A stretch of DNA of 64,000 nt from Pseudoalteromonas sp. '520P1 No. 423'. GTDB lineage: Bacteria; Pseudomonadota; Gammaproteobacteria; Enterobacterales; Alteromonadaceae. The stretch is taken from the NCBI RefSeq assembly GCF_001269985.1, contig NZ_BBZB01000001.1:2852001-2916000 (forward strand), written 5' to 3'. The notes under the pieces were generated by a model that saw only the letters and a program-made list of their open reading frames with translations, was not told the DNA's origin and searched no databases. Position numbers and translations under genes: made by a program. Numbering within the stretch: position 1 is the first letter of the stretch; every line of letters starts with the position of its first letter. Shown here piece after piece: positions 16,165-24,279 of this stretch.

Positions 16165-17222
16165 GTTGCTTTATTGAATTATTACGTGAACATCAACATG
16201 ATTTTATGCATCATTATGATAATCAACTTAATCATAATAAACGCCAAGCAATTAATGCATTGCTCAGTTGCTAAACAGCTGAGCAACGTAAAATGAGTTG
16301 GTGCTGCGCTCACTGTAACCATCAAGCACAACACCCGCTCTCATGCGGACATCGACACTGCCCACAGTGTCAACACCAAACCACCAGAAAATGGTTGCAA
16401 CGACAACAGCAAAAATTACTGCCCTGTCATTATTTTATGGTGACATTCACTTTACCTTTTGAGTTTAGAGCATTATCGCGATATCAGCCAAAAGCCTTAT
16501 ATCAAACCATGTTTAAAGTGGTGAGCAATGTACTCAAAGGGTTTGCTAAGCGTCAGTTCAAAGCTAATATTGGTTTTACTATGGTATTACATACGCATAA
16601 TCGACGCCGTGATTTACACCCTCATATTCATGTAGTTATTCCATGTGGCTATTATGATGCTGATAAAAACCAGTGGTATAAAGGCAATAAACAATTTCTA
16701 TTTAATGAGTTTACACTCGCAAAAGTATGGCGTGCTCAAATGCTAGATGCGATTAATAAACACACTCAAATTAATTTACCGTCAAAATCCCCAAATAAAT
16801 GGGTAGTAGATTGTCGCAAAGTGGGTTTCGGTGATAAAGCGTATCAATATCTCACTCGCTATTTATATCGCGGTGTCATATCTGATAAAGACATCATTAA
16901 TTATGATAACAACACCGTTACTTTTAAATATCAAGACAGCCAAACAAAAAAAACAGCAACACGTACATTACCCGTACTCAAATTTTTATGGCTGATACTA
17001 CAACATGTTTTACCTAAAGGCCTACAACGTGTCAGAGATTGTGGTTATTTGCGCGGAAATGCACATAAATTACGCCAACGTATTCAGATATTACTCATAA
17101 ATACCAAAGGCTGGACAATACCTGAGAAACAAGAGAAACCCAAAGCAATCCGTATTTGCCCTTGCTGTAGACATGAAATGTTATGTATGGGAGTTATCAT
17201 CAATTTAGCACGAACGAGCTAG
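16161..17222 (+). pseudogene. IS91-type HUH transposase, copy 2 with nonsense codon
   Basis: It has the same start as 14089. A Lys codon near residue 38 is TAA here (AAA in copy 1), so the frame restarts at MSWCCAHC (16293) and runs to 17222. It has the zinc-binding Cys/His cluster, the HUH motif in RRDLHPHIHVVIP, and the tyrosine region (DKAYQYLTRYLYRGVI, with Tyr in YLTRYLYRG). The C-terminal CPCCRHEM is kept. If translation started at 16293 the product would lack about 44 residues but keep the catalytic core. Confidence 0.8.
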
Positions 17223-17432
17223 CACAAAGGCTTATAAAATAAGGATAATGGCTTAAATGAATGAGAGGAGGTAAAAAAGTAAATTACTAACTGATTGATA
17301 AAATATAAAAATTTAACTTCTAAGCAAAAGAAGCGTATTCACTCGGCTAAAATAAATGAAAGCCGCTGCAAATAAAAAACACGATCATCACTATTTACTA
17401 TAAATAAGTCATACGACCTAAGCTCGGGCTTG
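17223..17432. other. IS91 right-end region, noncoding
   Basis: No gene is seen. It includes GGCTAAAATAAATGAAAGCCG, a possible hairpin of the kind at the IS91 replication origin, and ends near CTCGGGCTTGTTC where the next attC starts. Confidence 0.4.
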
Positions 17433-17487
17433 TTCAACACCCAGATAAGGTGTCGGCTACGCGACACCTACCCTTATTTGTTAGGTG
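17433..17487 (-). repeat. Short attC site
   Basis: TTCAACACC ... GGTGTCG GCTA CGCGACACC ... TTTGTTAGGTG is a compact, near-perfect inverted repeat. It serves the ACP-like cassette, whose stop lies 10 bp away. It is shorter and of a different sequence class than the others. Confidence 0.7.
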
Positions 17488-17496
17488 TTTCAACAA

Positions 17497-17868
17497 TTAG
17501 AGCAAAGAGTTAACACAGGCTTTGTGAACTGTCTCTTGAAACTCTCGAACCGTTACTTTGTCTTTAATTTTTGGCTCAAACTCTTCTTCATCAAAATAAA
17601 CTACCGGATCGACTACATCTTCGTCTTTAAGCTCAAGCCCTATAGCTTCTTCCATATTAACAACTACAGTTATGAGGTCTAAAACATCAGTATCAAAGTT
17701 TTGAGCATAGAATGTCTTATCAATAGCAATTTCATCCACGCGAACATCGAGAGTCTTAGCCATTGCATCTAATACTTTATGGTCTACTGCATCACAAATA
17801 TTCGCCCAAACGAAGTTTGAGTACGTAATTGCTAACACTGAATACAACACAAGTTTGAGATATTTCAT
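17497..17868 (-). CDS. Exported acyl-carrier-protein-like protein, no Ser
   Basis: ATG 17868 has a GAGGAAAAC site and gives 123 residues; a longer frame to 18003 starts inside element B and is not native. Residues 1-22 are a signal peptide (YLKLVLYSVLAITYSNFVWA). The mature part has the ACP pattern: VLDAMAKTLDVRVDEIAIDK, DLITVVVNMEEAIGLELKDE, and a last helix VREFQETVHKAC. In real ACPs a DSL motif carries the phosphopantetheine Ser; here the aligned segment is DTDVLDL, so the Ser is absent. It may be a structural ACP fold in the periplasm. The function is unknown. Confidence 0.55.
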   Translation of the reverse strand: MKYLKLVLYSVLAITYSNFVWANICDAVDHKVLDAMAKTLDVRVDEIAIDKTFYAQNFDTDVLDLITVVVNMEEAIGLELKDEDVVDPVVYFDEEEFEPKIKDKVTVREFQETVHKACVNSLL

Positions 17869-17883
17869 GTTTTCCTCTTTGAT

Positions 17884-17946
17884 ACCAACGCTTGGCTTTG
17901 CGGCGTGCCGGAGCGCAGCGGAGGTACGTCCGGCAACAGCCACTTG
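17884..17946 (-). repeat. attC, split by element B copy 3
   Basis: It starts ACCAACGCTTGGCT, has a GC-rich inverted part (GCCGG/CCGGC) and ends AGCCACTTG. The TTATA end lies at 19388-19392, after the IS. The insertion point is the same as for the full copy of element B. Confidence 0.75.
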
Positions 17947-19386
17947 ATAATCATTGAGCCTCCTCCAAAGTATCGCGTTTATACGTAATACTTTAGTGAC
18001 CAAACAAAAAGGAGAAAGCTCAATGAACTTTTACAATAACATGCATCCATACTATTGTGGTATCGATTTACATGCCAGATTACTCTACGTCTGTATCATT
18101 GATAATACAGGACTTATTCTTGTTCACAAGAAAATTAAAGATGACCCCTCCGCCTTGCTTAAGCTGTTACAGCCCTATATCGGTGACATTGTGGTAGGTG
18201 TTGAATGTATGCATTGCTGGTATTGGGTTGCCGATTTTTGTAAAGCGCGTAATATCGATTTTATTCTTGGTCATGCCCTTTATATGAAAGCCATTCATGG
18301 TGGTAAAGCTAAAAACGATAAAATAGATTCATATAAAATCGCTAAACTGATCCGTGGCGGTAATTTCCCGCTTGCTTATGTCTACGACAAAGAAATGCGT
18401 GCCACCCGTGATTTATTACGTCGCAGAACCAAAATCGTTCGTCACGGTGCTGATTTAAAAGCTCACGTTGCAAACACTGCTAGTCAGTGCAATTTACCTG
18501 CCCATAATGTGAATTTAAAAAATGTGTGTGATAGAGATAAAATGCGTTATTACTTTCCCGACCCAGTCGTACAACGCTCTATTAATCTCGACATGGGCAT
18601 ACTTGATTGCTATCAAAAAGAACTCAAGCCTTTAGAGCATTACATTGAACAGATGGCCAAACAACATAACCCCGTTCATCTAAATATTTTGCAAACCATT
18701 AATGGTATTGGTCGTATTCTCGCGCTGACAATTATTTACTAGATTGGTGATATTAATCGCTTCACGAGTGTTCAAAAGTTTGCTTCCTATTGCAGACTTG
18801 TAAAATGTAAAGCTGAATCAGCAGGTAAAACCTATGGCACACAGGGCAATAAAATTGGCAATGCACATTTAAAATGGGCGTTCTCAGAAGCCGCTGTATT
18901 GCTATTACGTCATAATCATAATGCCACTCAATACCTTGAAAAATTACAAAAAAGAATGAGTAAAGCCAAAGCACTTTCAGCATTGGCGCATAAGCTCGGT
19001 CGTTGCGTTTATTATATGCTTAAAAAAGAGACTGTATTCGATGAAACCCGATTCTTAAAGCGTTAGTCACGGTACTGAGTGAGCTGAACGTCTAACTGGA
19101 TATAAGGTTGAGCATCAATCAATTGGGTGAGTTAATAGCCATTAAGCTTTTCCCTGATTATATGCCTAAATACCTAAGCCTCCTAGCTTGATTAGACGCT
19201 CAGTACGCGTGCATTAATACAATAAGCAAAGTCGCTTACACCTGACTTTGCCGTAAGCTACTTGCTTAACAGCCGCATCGACATACGAAGTAAACGGGTT
19301 TGTTTATTGATTTACATTTGACCGTCACTGCAAAAAACGGTCAAAAAGAACACTATTGCCTATTGACAGAGTTAAGGCTCATATGT
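17947..19386 (+). mobile_element. Element B, copy 3, defective
   Basis: Both ends match the full copy. It is 1440 bp because about 206 bp of the 3' noncoding region are missing (the part equal to about 9198-9404). The transposase also has a nonsense codon. It is probably dead both for protein and guide RNA. Confidence 0.85.
18023..19066 (+). pseudogene. Element B transposase with nonsense codon
   Basis: ATG 18023 with a GGAG site gives MNFYNNMHPYYCGIDLHARL and an open frame to TAG at 18740-18742, where the full copy has GAG (Glu). The frame continues to 19066 with the Tnp_20 tail. The DEDD acidic residues are before the stop; the catalytic Ser region is after it. This copy preserves the probable native start that is lost in the full copy. 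Confidence 0.85.
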
Positions 19387-19398
19387 GTTATAAGTACA

Positions 19399-19755
19399 CT
19401 ACACCAATACACCATTTAACATTAATGCCGGTAGAAAAAAGACAGAGGAATAAATGACTGAACCTGTAACAACCAGCGCACACGAATAAAATAAGGCCTG
19501 TGTAAAATAAACTTTAGGCTGAAAAATAGAGCTACTTTTAAATGCTATAGAACAAATTTTAATTTCGAATTTTATACGTTCAATGGCCGATTGAATTCGA
19601 ATAATCATAGGTTTGTAATAAAGAACTAAAAAGCCAAACACTAGTTCCATACCACCGATATCAGCCAAAAAGATAAATTCAGGAGCGAATGGCACAACCA
19701 AGCACATAGCCGCTATGAATAAAAACTTTTGAATATTACTTAAATCCTTCCACAT
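19399..19755 (-). CDS. Cassette membrane protein, unknown
   Basis: This 118-residue protein has about three to four hydrophobic segments (near residues 10-25, 28-47, 85-103 and 104-116) and a basic middle loop (IRIQSAIERIKFEIK). It is an inner-membrane protein. The stop lies 12 bp from element B copy 3 in one attC, and element C copy 1 lies just upstream of the start in the next. No family is recognised. Confidence 0.55.
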   Translation of the reverse strand: MWKDLSNIQKFLFIAAMCLVVPFAPEFIFLADIGGMELVFGFLVLYYKPMIIRIQSAIERIKFEIKICSIAFKSSSIFQPKVYFTQALFYSCALVVTGSVIYSSVFFLPALMLNGVLV

Positions 19756-19896
19756 ACTCTTAACTTCCTTGTACTTATAGACATAATGACTCCCACAAAG
19801 AGCTAGCCTCTACATTTTCGTGGGTTAGTTTATCAGCAAAACTGACAAGCCAGAGCCATAATATATGTGTCAAAACAATATAAAGCAGAGGCTAGC

Positions 19897-21051
19897 ATGA
19901 ATAACATTAGCATAGTTTTCATTGGATTAGATACTCATAAAGAGTTTTTTGAAGTCGCACATGAATTAGATGGCCGTGATAATCGTGTTTTACATGATGC
20001 TCGCATCTCTAGTGCAAAATCATCCGTCATCAAAATGGCCCGTGATTTCCAATCCAAATATCCACAAGCGACCCTTCATTTTGTTTACGAGGCGGGTCCT
20101 TGTGGATATTGGATTTATCGACTATTAACTAGCCTTGGTCACTGTTGTTACGTCGTCGCACCTTCTTTATTACCTAAAAAGCCTGGTGAAAAAGTCAAAA
20201 CTGATCGTAAAGATGCGATGAAATTAGCACACTTACTTAAAATGAATGATATTCCAATTATTTACGTACCTGAGGCTGAAGATGAAGCTGTTCGTGATTT
20301 ATCTCGAGCACGACAAACTGCAACTAATGATTTAAACCATGCTCGTTGCCAATTAAAAGGCTTTTTATTAAGAAATAATATTTGTTATGACGATACAGCA
20401 AATTGGTCTCTCAAACATCTACGATGGTTAAATGAGTTAATCTTACCTCACCCTGCCCAACATATTGTTTTACAGGAAATGCTTAATACGATTAATGAAC
20501 GAATGAAGCCCTTAGCTCGCTTAGTTAACGAACTTGAACATCAAGTTAAGCAGTGGTGTTATTACCCTGTCGTTAAAGCAATACAAGCTATGCGCGGAAT
20601 CAGGTTCTTAATTGCTGCAAGTATCATTGCAGAGCTCGGTGATTTAAGACGCTTTGATAATCCTCGAAAGCTAATGAAATATTTGGGTTTGACCCCCAGT
20701 GAAGATTCAAGTGGTGATAAACGTAGATTAGAAAAAATATCTAAATGTGGTAATGGCCGAGCTAGACGTCTTTTAATTGAAGGCGCACACAGCTATAAAT
20801 TTCCAGCTAAAGTGTCTTCTGAAATGCAAAAACGACAAGAAATGTTAAGTAAAGAAGTAATCGATATTGCTTGGCAAGCACAATTAAGGTTATGCAAAAG
20901 GTACCAAAGGTTAATGCACAGAAGTAAACATCGCAATGTTGTAGTAACTGCTATCGCCAGAGAAATGATCGCATATATATGGGCGATTTCAAGGGAAGTG
21001 GCAATTGCACCTATCGATGTAAAAAAACGCATTGCTAGAGTACCAGCATGA
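19897..21051 (+). CDS. IS110/IS1111 transposase of element C, intact
   Basis: ATG 19897 (384 residues) has an AGAGG site; the ATG at 19867 is in frame but less likely. The first catalytic Asp is in IVFIGLDTHKEFFEV. The others are in VYEAGPCGYWIY and KVKTDRKDAMKLAHLL. The Tnp_20 domain has AMRGIRFLIAASIIAELGDL, YLGLTPSEDSSGDKRR with the catalytic Ser region, and ISKCGNGRARRLLIEGAH. All motifs are intact, so this element may still be active. It should act with an RNA guide. Confidence 0.9.
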   Translation: MNNISIVFIGLDTHKEFFEVAHELDGRDNRVLHDARISSAKSSVIKMARDFQSKYPQATLHFVYEAGPCGYWIYRLLTSLGHCCYVVAPSLLPKKPGEKVKTDRKDAMKLAHLLKMNDIPIIYVPEAEDEAVRDLSRARQTATNDLNHARCQLKGFLLRNNICYDDTANWSLKHLRWLNELILPHPAQHIVLQEMLNTINERMKPLARLVNELEHQVKQWCYYPVVKAIQAMRGIRFLIAASIIAELGDLRRFDNPRKLMKYLGLTPSEDSSGDKRRLEKISKCGNGRARRLLIEGAHSYKFPAKVSSEMQKRQEMLSKEVIDIAWQAQLRLCKRYQRLMHRSKHRNVVVTAIAREMIAYIWAISREVAIAPIDVKKRIARVPA

Positions 21052-21355
21052 AAAGGTTAGAGTTAATGCATTGGATCAAGCAGCGGGTGTGGCACAATTC
21101 CCGAGGGCGTTAGGTCGGCAACATTGAGTAATCGATGTTGATCCACGAGCATAGACTGAAACAATGTGCCACGACGGAAAATGTAAGGTAGGCGCTGCTA
21201 ATCAATAGATTAGTAATCCACGAATATCAGCATGATAACCGACGAAATTACTTTGCTTCATTCAGTGCATTAACTCATTTATTTAAAATACGTTAAGAAT
21301 GGCTTTAAAAAAGAAGCAAGGATCAGTGCAAAAAAGTTGATTGTGGGAGTCATAT
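21052..21355 (+). ncRNA. Candidate bridge/seek RNA region of element C, copy 1
   Basis: This region has no reading frame and several inverted pairs (for example GTGGCACA ... TGTGCCAC, and AATCAATAGATTAGT). It contains ATAGAC at 21151-21156, equal to the left flanking target ATAGAC. By analogy with IS1111 elements, the guide RNA should be here. Copy 2 has the same region at 23193-23496. Confidence 0.5.
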
Positions 21356-21454
21356 CAACGCCCGCATAAGGGGCTGATAATTGTTTGCTAAAATGTGAAG
21401 CGTAGCGGAACCGAGCAAACTGTTAGCAGTCCCGTGCTTAATGCGCTTGTTATG
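21356..21454 (-). repeat. attC, VCR-like class, split by element C
   Basis: It starts CAACGCCCGCATAAGGGGCTG and ends ATGCGCTTGTTATGTG, with inner pairs TTTGCT/AGCAAA and CTGATAA/TTAGCAG (imperfect). It is a different sequence class from the sites hit by elements A and B. It belongs to the cassette gene at 21450-21896. Confidence 0.8.
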
Positions 21455-21896
21455 TGTAAATTTTCTCCACACAATTAAAATCTGCAAATGTAACTTTAAA
21501 TGTAGAACCTGAGCGTAACTCAATAATATGCTGAAATCCATTGCCTGTAATCGATACTTCATGGGTTAAAACATCACCATGAAAAGTATCACCATAATTA
21601 AATGGATTCTCAGTACCTATAAGTTCATATGATTTTACTTTTAAATAATTCAGAACAATATCACGGTCATGTTGTTGGCCAAGTAAATTTAATGAAATTG
21701 ATAAAGAGGGTTCAAATGGACGAACCTTATTTCTATTTTCTGCAATAGTTATCGATGTAACCCATGCATCATGAAGTGATTTTGGGTGGTTTAATTCATA
21801 CCTTTCAGTGTTTGCAGCAAACTCAAATAATTCACTCGGAAAATTATTCCTATTTGAATTTAGATTAGAAATATATTCATCAAAGCTAGAATTCAT
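21450..21896 (-). CDS. Cassette soluble protein, unknown
   Basis: This 148-residue protein has no signal peptide and no membrane span. The middle contains LNHPKSLHDAWVTSITI and a beta-rich stretch (LSISLNLLGQQHDRDIVLNY). The LHDA pattern recalls small immunity-like beta proteins, but I cannot name the family with confidence. The stop is inside the attC. Element C copy 2 lies upstream of the start. Confidence 0.6.
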   Translation of the reverse strand: MNSSFDEYISNLNSNRNNFPSELFEFAANTERYELNHPKSLHDAWVTSITIAENRNKVRPFEPSLSISLNLLGQQHDRDIVLNYLKVKSYELIGTENPFNYGDTFHGDVLTHEVSITGNGFQHIIELRSGSTFKVTFADFNCVEKIYT

Positions 21897-22037
21897 TTAC
21901 CAAACTTCCATTTACACATAGACATAATGACTCCCACAAAGAGCTAGCCTCTACATTTTCGTGGGTTAGTTTATCAGCAAAACTGACAAGCCAGAGCCAT
22001 AATATATGTGTCAAAACAATATAAAGCAGAGGCTAGC

Positions 22038-23192
22038 ATGAATAACATTAGCATAGTTTTCATTGGATTAGATACTCATAAAGAGTTTTTTGAAGTCGCA
22101 CATGAATTAGATGGCCGTGATAATCGTGTTTTACATGATGCTCGCATCTCTAGTGCAAAATCATCCGTCATCAAAATGGCCCGTGATTTCCAATCCAAAT
22201 ATCCACAAGCGACCCTTCATTTTGTTTACGAGGCGGGTCCTTGTGGATATTGGATTTATCGACTATTAACTAGCCTTGGTCACTGTTGTTACGTCGTCGC
22301 ACCTTCTTTATTACCTAAAAAGCCTGGTGAAAAAGTCAAAACTGATCGTAAAGATGCGATGAAATTAGCACACTTACTTAAAATGAATGATATTCCAATT
22401 ATTTACGTACCTGAGGCTGAAGATGAAGCTGTTCGTGATTTATCTCGAGCACGACAAACTGCAACTAATGATTTAAACCATGCTCGTTGCCAATTAAAAG
22501 GCTTTTTATTAAGAAATAATATTTGTTATGACGGTACAGCAAATTGGTCTCTCAAACATCTACGATGGTTAAATGAGTTAATCTTACCTCACCCTGCCCA
22601 ACATATTGTTTTACAGGAAATGCTTAATACGATTAATGAACGAATGAAGCGCTTAGCTCGTTTAGTTAACGAACTTGAACATCAAGTTAAGCAGTGGTGT
22701 TATTACCCTGTCGTTAAAGCAATACAAGCTATGCGCGGAATCAGGTTCTTAATTGCTGCAAGTATCATTGCAGAGCTCGGTGATTTAAGACGCTTTGATA
22801 ATCCTCGAAAGCTAATGAAATATTTGGGTTTGACCCCCAGTGAAGATTCAAGTGGTGATAAACGTAGATTAGAAAAAATATCTAAATGTGGTAATGGCCG
22901 AGCTAGACGTCTTTTAATTGAAGGCGCACACAGCTATAAATTTCCAGCTAAAGTGTCTTCTGAAATGCAAAAACGACAAGAAATGTTAAGTAAAGAAGTA
23001 ATCGATATTGCTTGGCAAGCACAATTAAGGTTATGCAAAAGGTACCAAAGGTTAATGCACAGAAGTAAACATCGCAATGTTGTAGTAACTGCTATCGCCA
23101 GAGAAATGATCGCATATATATGGGCGATTTCAAGGGAAGTGGCAATTGCACCTATCGATGTAAAAAAACGCATTGCTAGAGTACCAGCATGA
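22038..23192 (+). CDS. IS110/IS1111 transposase of element C, copy 2
   Basis: ATG 22038 gives 384 residues. It differs from copy 1 by only two residues that I can see: Asp to Gly in CYDGTAN and Pro to Arg in ERMKRLARL. All catalytic motifs are intact (LDTHK, DRKDAMKLAH, SEDSSG). The near identity points to recent transposition within this array. Confidence 0.9.
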   Translation: MNNISIVFIGLDTHKEFFEVAHELDGRDNRVLHDARISSAKSSVIKMARDFQSKYPQATLHFVYEAGPCGYWIYRLLTSLGHCCYVVAPSLLPKKPGEKVKTDRKDAMKLAHLLKMNDIPIIYVPEAEDEAVRDLSRARQTATNDLNHARCQLKGFLLRNNICYDGTANWSLKHLRWLNELILPHPAQHIVLQEMLNTINERMKRLARLVNELEHQVKQWCYYPVVKAIQAMRGIRFLIAASIIAELGDLRRFDNPRKLMKYLGLTPSEDSSGDKRRLEKISKCGNGRARRLLIEGAHSYKFPAKVSSEMQKRQEMLSKEVIDIAWQAQLRLCKRYQRLMHRSKHRNVVVTAIAREMIAYIWAISREVAIAPIDVKKRIARVPA

Positions 23193-23496
23193 AAAGGTTA
23201 GAGTTAATGCATTGGATCAAGCAGCGGGTGTGGCACAATTCCCGAGGGCGTTAGGTCGGCAACATTGAGTAATCGATGTTGATCCACGAGCATAGACTGA
23301 AACAATGTGCCACGACGGAAAATGTAAGGTAGGCGCTGCTAATCAATAGATTAGTAATCCACGAATATCAGCATGATAACCGACGAAATTACTTTGCTTC
23401 ATTCAGTGCATTAACTCATTTATTTAAAATACGTTAAGAATGGCTTTAAAAAAGAAGCAAGGATCAGTGCAAAAAAGTTGATTGTGGGAGTCATAT
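23193..23496 (+). ncRNA. Candidate bridge/seek RNA region of element C, copy 2
   Basis: By eye it is identical to the copy 1 region, including ATAGAC at 23292-23297. The same reasoning applies. Confidence 0.5.
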
Positions 23497-23597
23497 CAAC
23501 ACCCCATTCAGGGGCTGATAATTGCTTGCTAAAATGTGAAGCGAAGCGGAACCGAGCAAGCTGTTAGCAGTCCCGTTACTGTAATGGCTTATTAGCT
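23497..23597 (-). repeat. attC of the first cassette, split by element C
   Basis: It starts CAACACCCCATTCAGGGGCTG and ends TGTAATGGCTTATTAGC. The last box is degenerate. It lies between the first cassette and the rest of the array. Confidence 0.7.
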
Positions 23598-23882
23598 GGC
23601 TAATGACTCTGCTTTTTTACCAAATACCTTATAGTACAGAAGATCTAAAACTGAAGCGATTGTAGCTACTATTAACCAATGAAAAAAATATCCAATAACA
23701 TTTAAACCATGTGGTTCACATTGTGTTTCTAGTATTTCACAAAAAGTGAAGTTAACAATAAAAGTAGAAAAAGCAGCCAAACCAAAGATAGATAATAATG
23801 CAACAGGCCACTTAACTCTGAATAAACGAAGAAGTCCAACAATTACGATTACCGGTAAAGCTAACGTGAAAAATAAATCCAT
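23592..23882 (-). CDS. First cassette: membrane protein, unknown
   Basis: This 96-residue protein has three hydrophobic segments (about residues 3-20, 27-48 and 60-82). It starts with a GGAG site about nine bases before ATG. It is the cassette nearest attI, hence the most recently captured or the most strongly expressed. No family is recognised. Confidence 0.6.
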   Translation of the reverse strand: MDLFFTLALPVIVIVGLLRLFRVKWPVALLSIFGLAAFSTFIVNFTFCEILETQCEPHGLNVIGYFFHWLIVATIASVLDLLYYKVFGKKAESLAS

Positions 23883-23899
23883 TTAAATCTCCTAAGTTC

Positions 23900-24000
23900 C
23901 AATAGACAGCTAACATTTGTATAAACGGCCCGCACACTTATCAGGTTAGACCTCTTAATATAAATTAAAAATAAGTAATTAAAAATAAATAGCTTAGAGA
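23900..24000. other. Probable attI site
   Basis: The first cassette boundary is at GACAGCTAACATTTG (23905-23919), where GTTAGC on the minus strand is the core recombination box. To its right lies the sequence between array and integrase, as expected for attI. The exact extent cannot be read. Confidence 0.55.
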
Positions 24001-24026
24001 TAAATAATGTCAAAAACGGAGGTAGT

Positions 24027-24255
24027 AAAGTGTGCATGCACGCTTTTCTGGTTAGACCTCTACGTAAAAATCACTATTTAATGCTTTATTATCAGACACA
24101 TGTTGAACAATTTTTAACTAAATAAAGTGTGCTTGCACGCTTTGTAATTTATATGCGCCTATTATATCGGTACATATTTTCGTATGTGATTGACTATACA
24201 GCTTTTATTTTTTTGCATCAAGACAAAGCGTGCGACATAAAAATGTAAAGCGTGC
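24027..24255. promoter_or_regulatory. Repeated AAAGYGTGC boxes upstream of intI
   Basis: Two palindromes, AAAGTGTGCATGCACGCTTT (24027-24046) and AAAGTGTGCTTGCACGCTTT (24124-24143), and two half sites, AAAGCGTGC (24225-24233 and 24247-24255), lie in the intI-attI interval. A second repeat, GGTTAGACCTCT, occurs at 23944-23955 and 24050-24061. They look like protein binding sites, possibly for the integrase or a regulator. Confidence 0.5.
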
Positions 24256-24279
24256 TTGATTTATCAAAAATACAAACAA

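Larger units (their letters stand above)
13110..17430 (+). mobile_element. IS91-type element with integrase gene, rearranged
   Basis: The left end has the hairpin GCCGCTAAGCGGC near 13120 and is preceded by GAAC. The right flank is CTTGTTC. Both fit the GAAC/CTTG target tetramers of IS91-like rolling-circle elements. It carries a tyrosine integrase gene overlapping (ATGA) a HUH transposase gene, as in the IS91 subgroup that carries an integrase. Inside it a RAYT region (14528-15910) is flanked by a 689-bp direct duplication (13839-14527 and 15911-16599). Every gene of the IS91 part is broken. The exact element ends are uncertain. Confidence 0.65.
19783..21355 (+). mobile_element. IS1111-type element C, copy 1
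   Basis: This element is about 1.57 kb with inverted ends ATGACTCCCAC and GTGGGAGTCAT. The left junction is ATAGACAT|AATGAC and the right junction is CATAT|CAACGCCC, so the GTTG end of an attC has been split. The exact ends are uncertain by a few bases because both copies share ATAGAC and CAAC outside. It encodes an intact transposase and a 304-bp 3' noncoding end. Copy 2 lies 2141 bp further on in the same orientation. Confidence 0.85.
21924..23496 (+). mobile_element. IS1111-type element C, copy 2
   Basis: It has the same length and ends as copy 1 and is nearly identical in sequence. It again splits an attC: ATAGACAT|AATGAC at left, CATAT|CAACACCCC at right. Together with copy 1 it forms a 1.57-kb direct repeat that could recombine and delete the cassette between. 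Confidence 0.85.

Noticed and set aside
17869..18003. N-terminal extension of the ACP-like gene
   Set aside because: The extension reads through attC and into element B; the ATG at 17868 has a ribosome site and a signal peptide.
24184..24200. Possible CRP site (TGTGA-N6-ATACA) upstream of intI
   Set aside because: Only one half fits the consensus well; too weak to list, although CRP control of intI is known in Vibrio.
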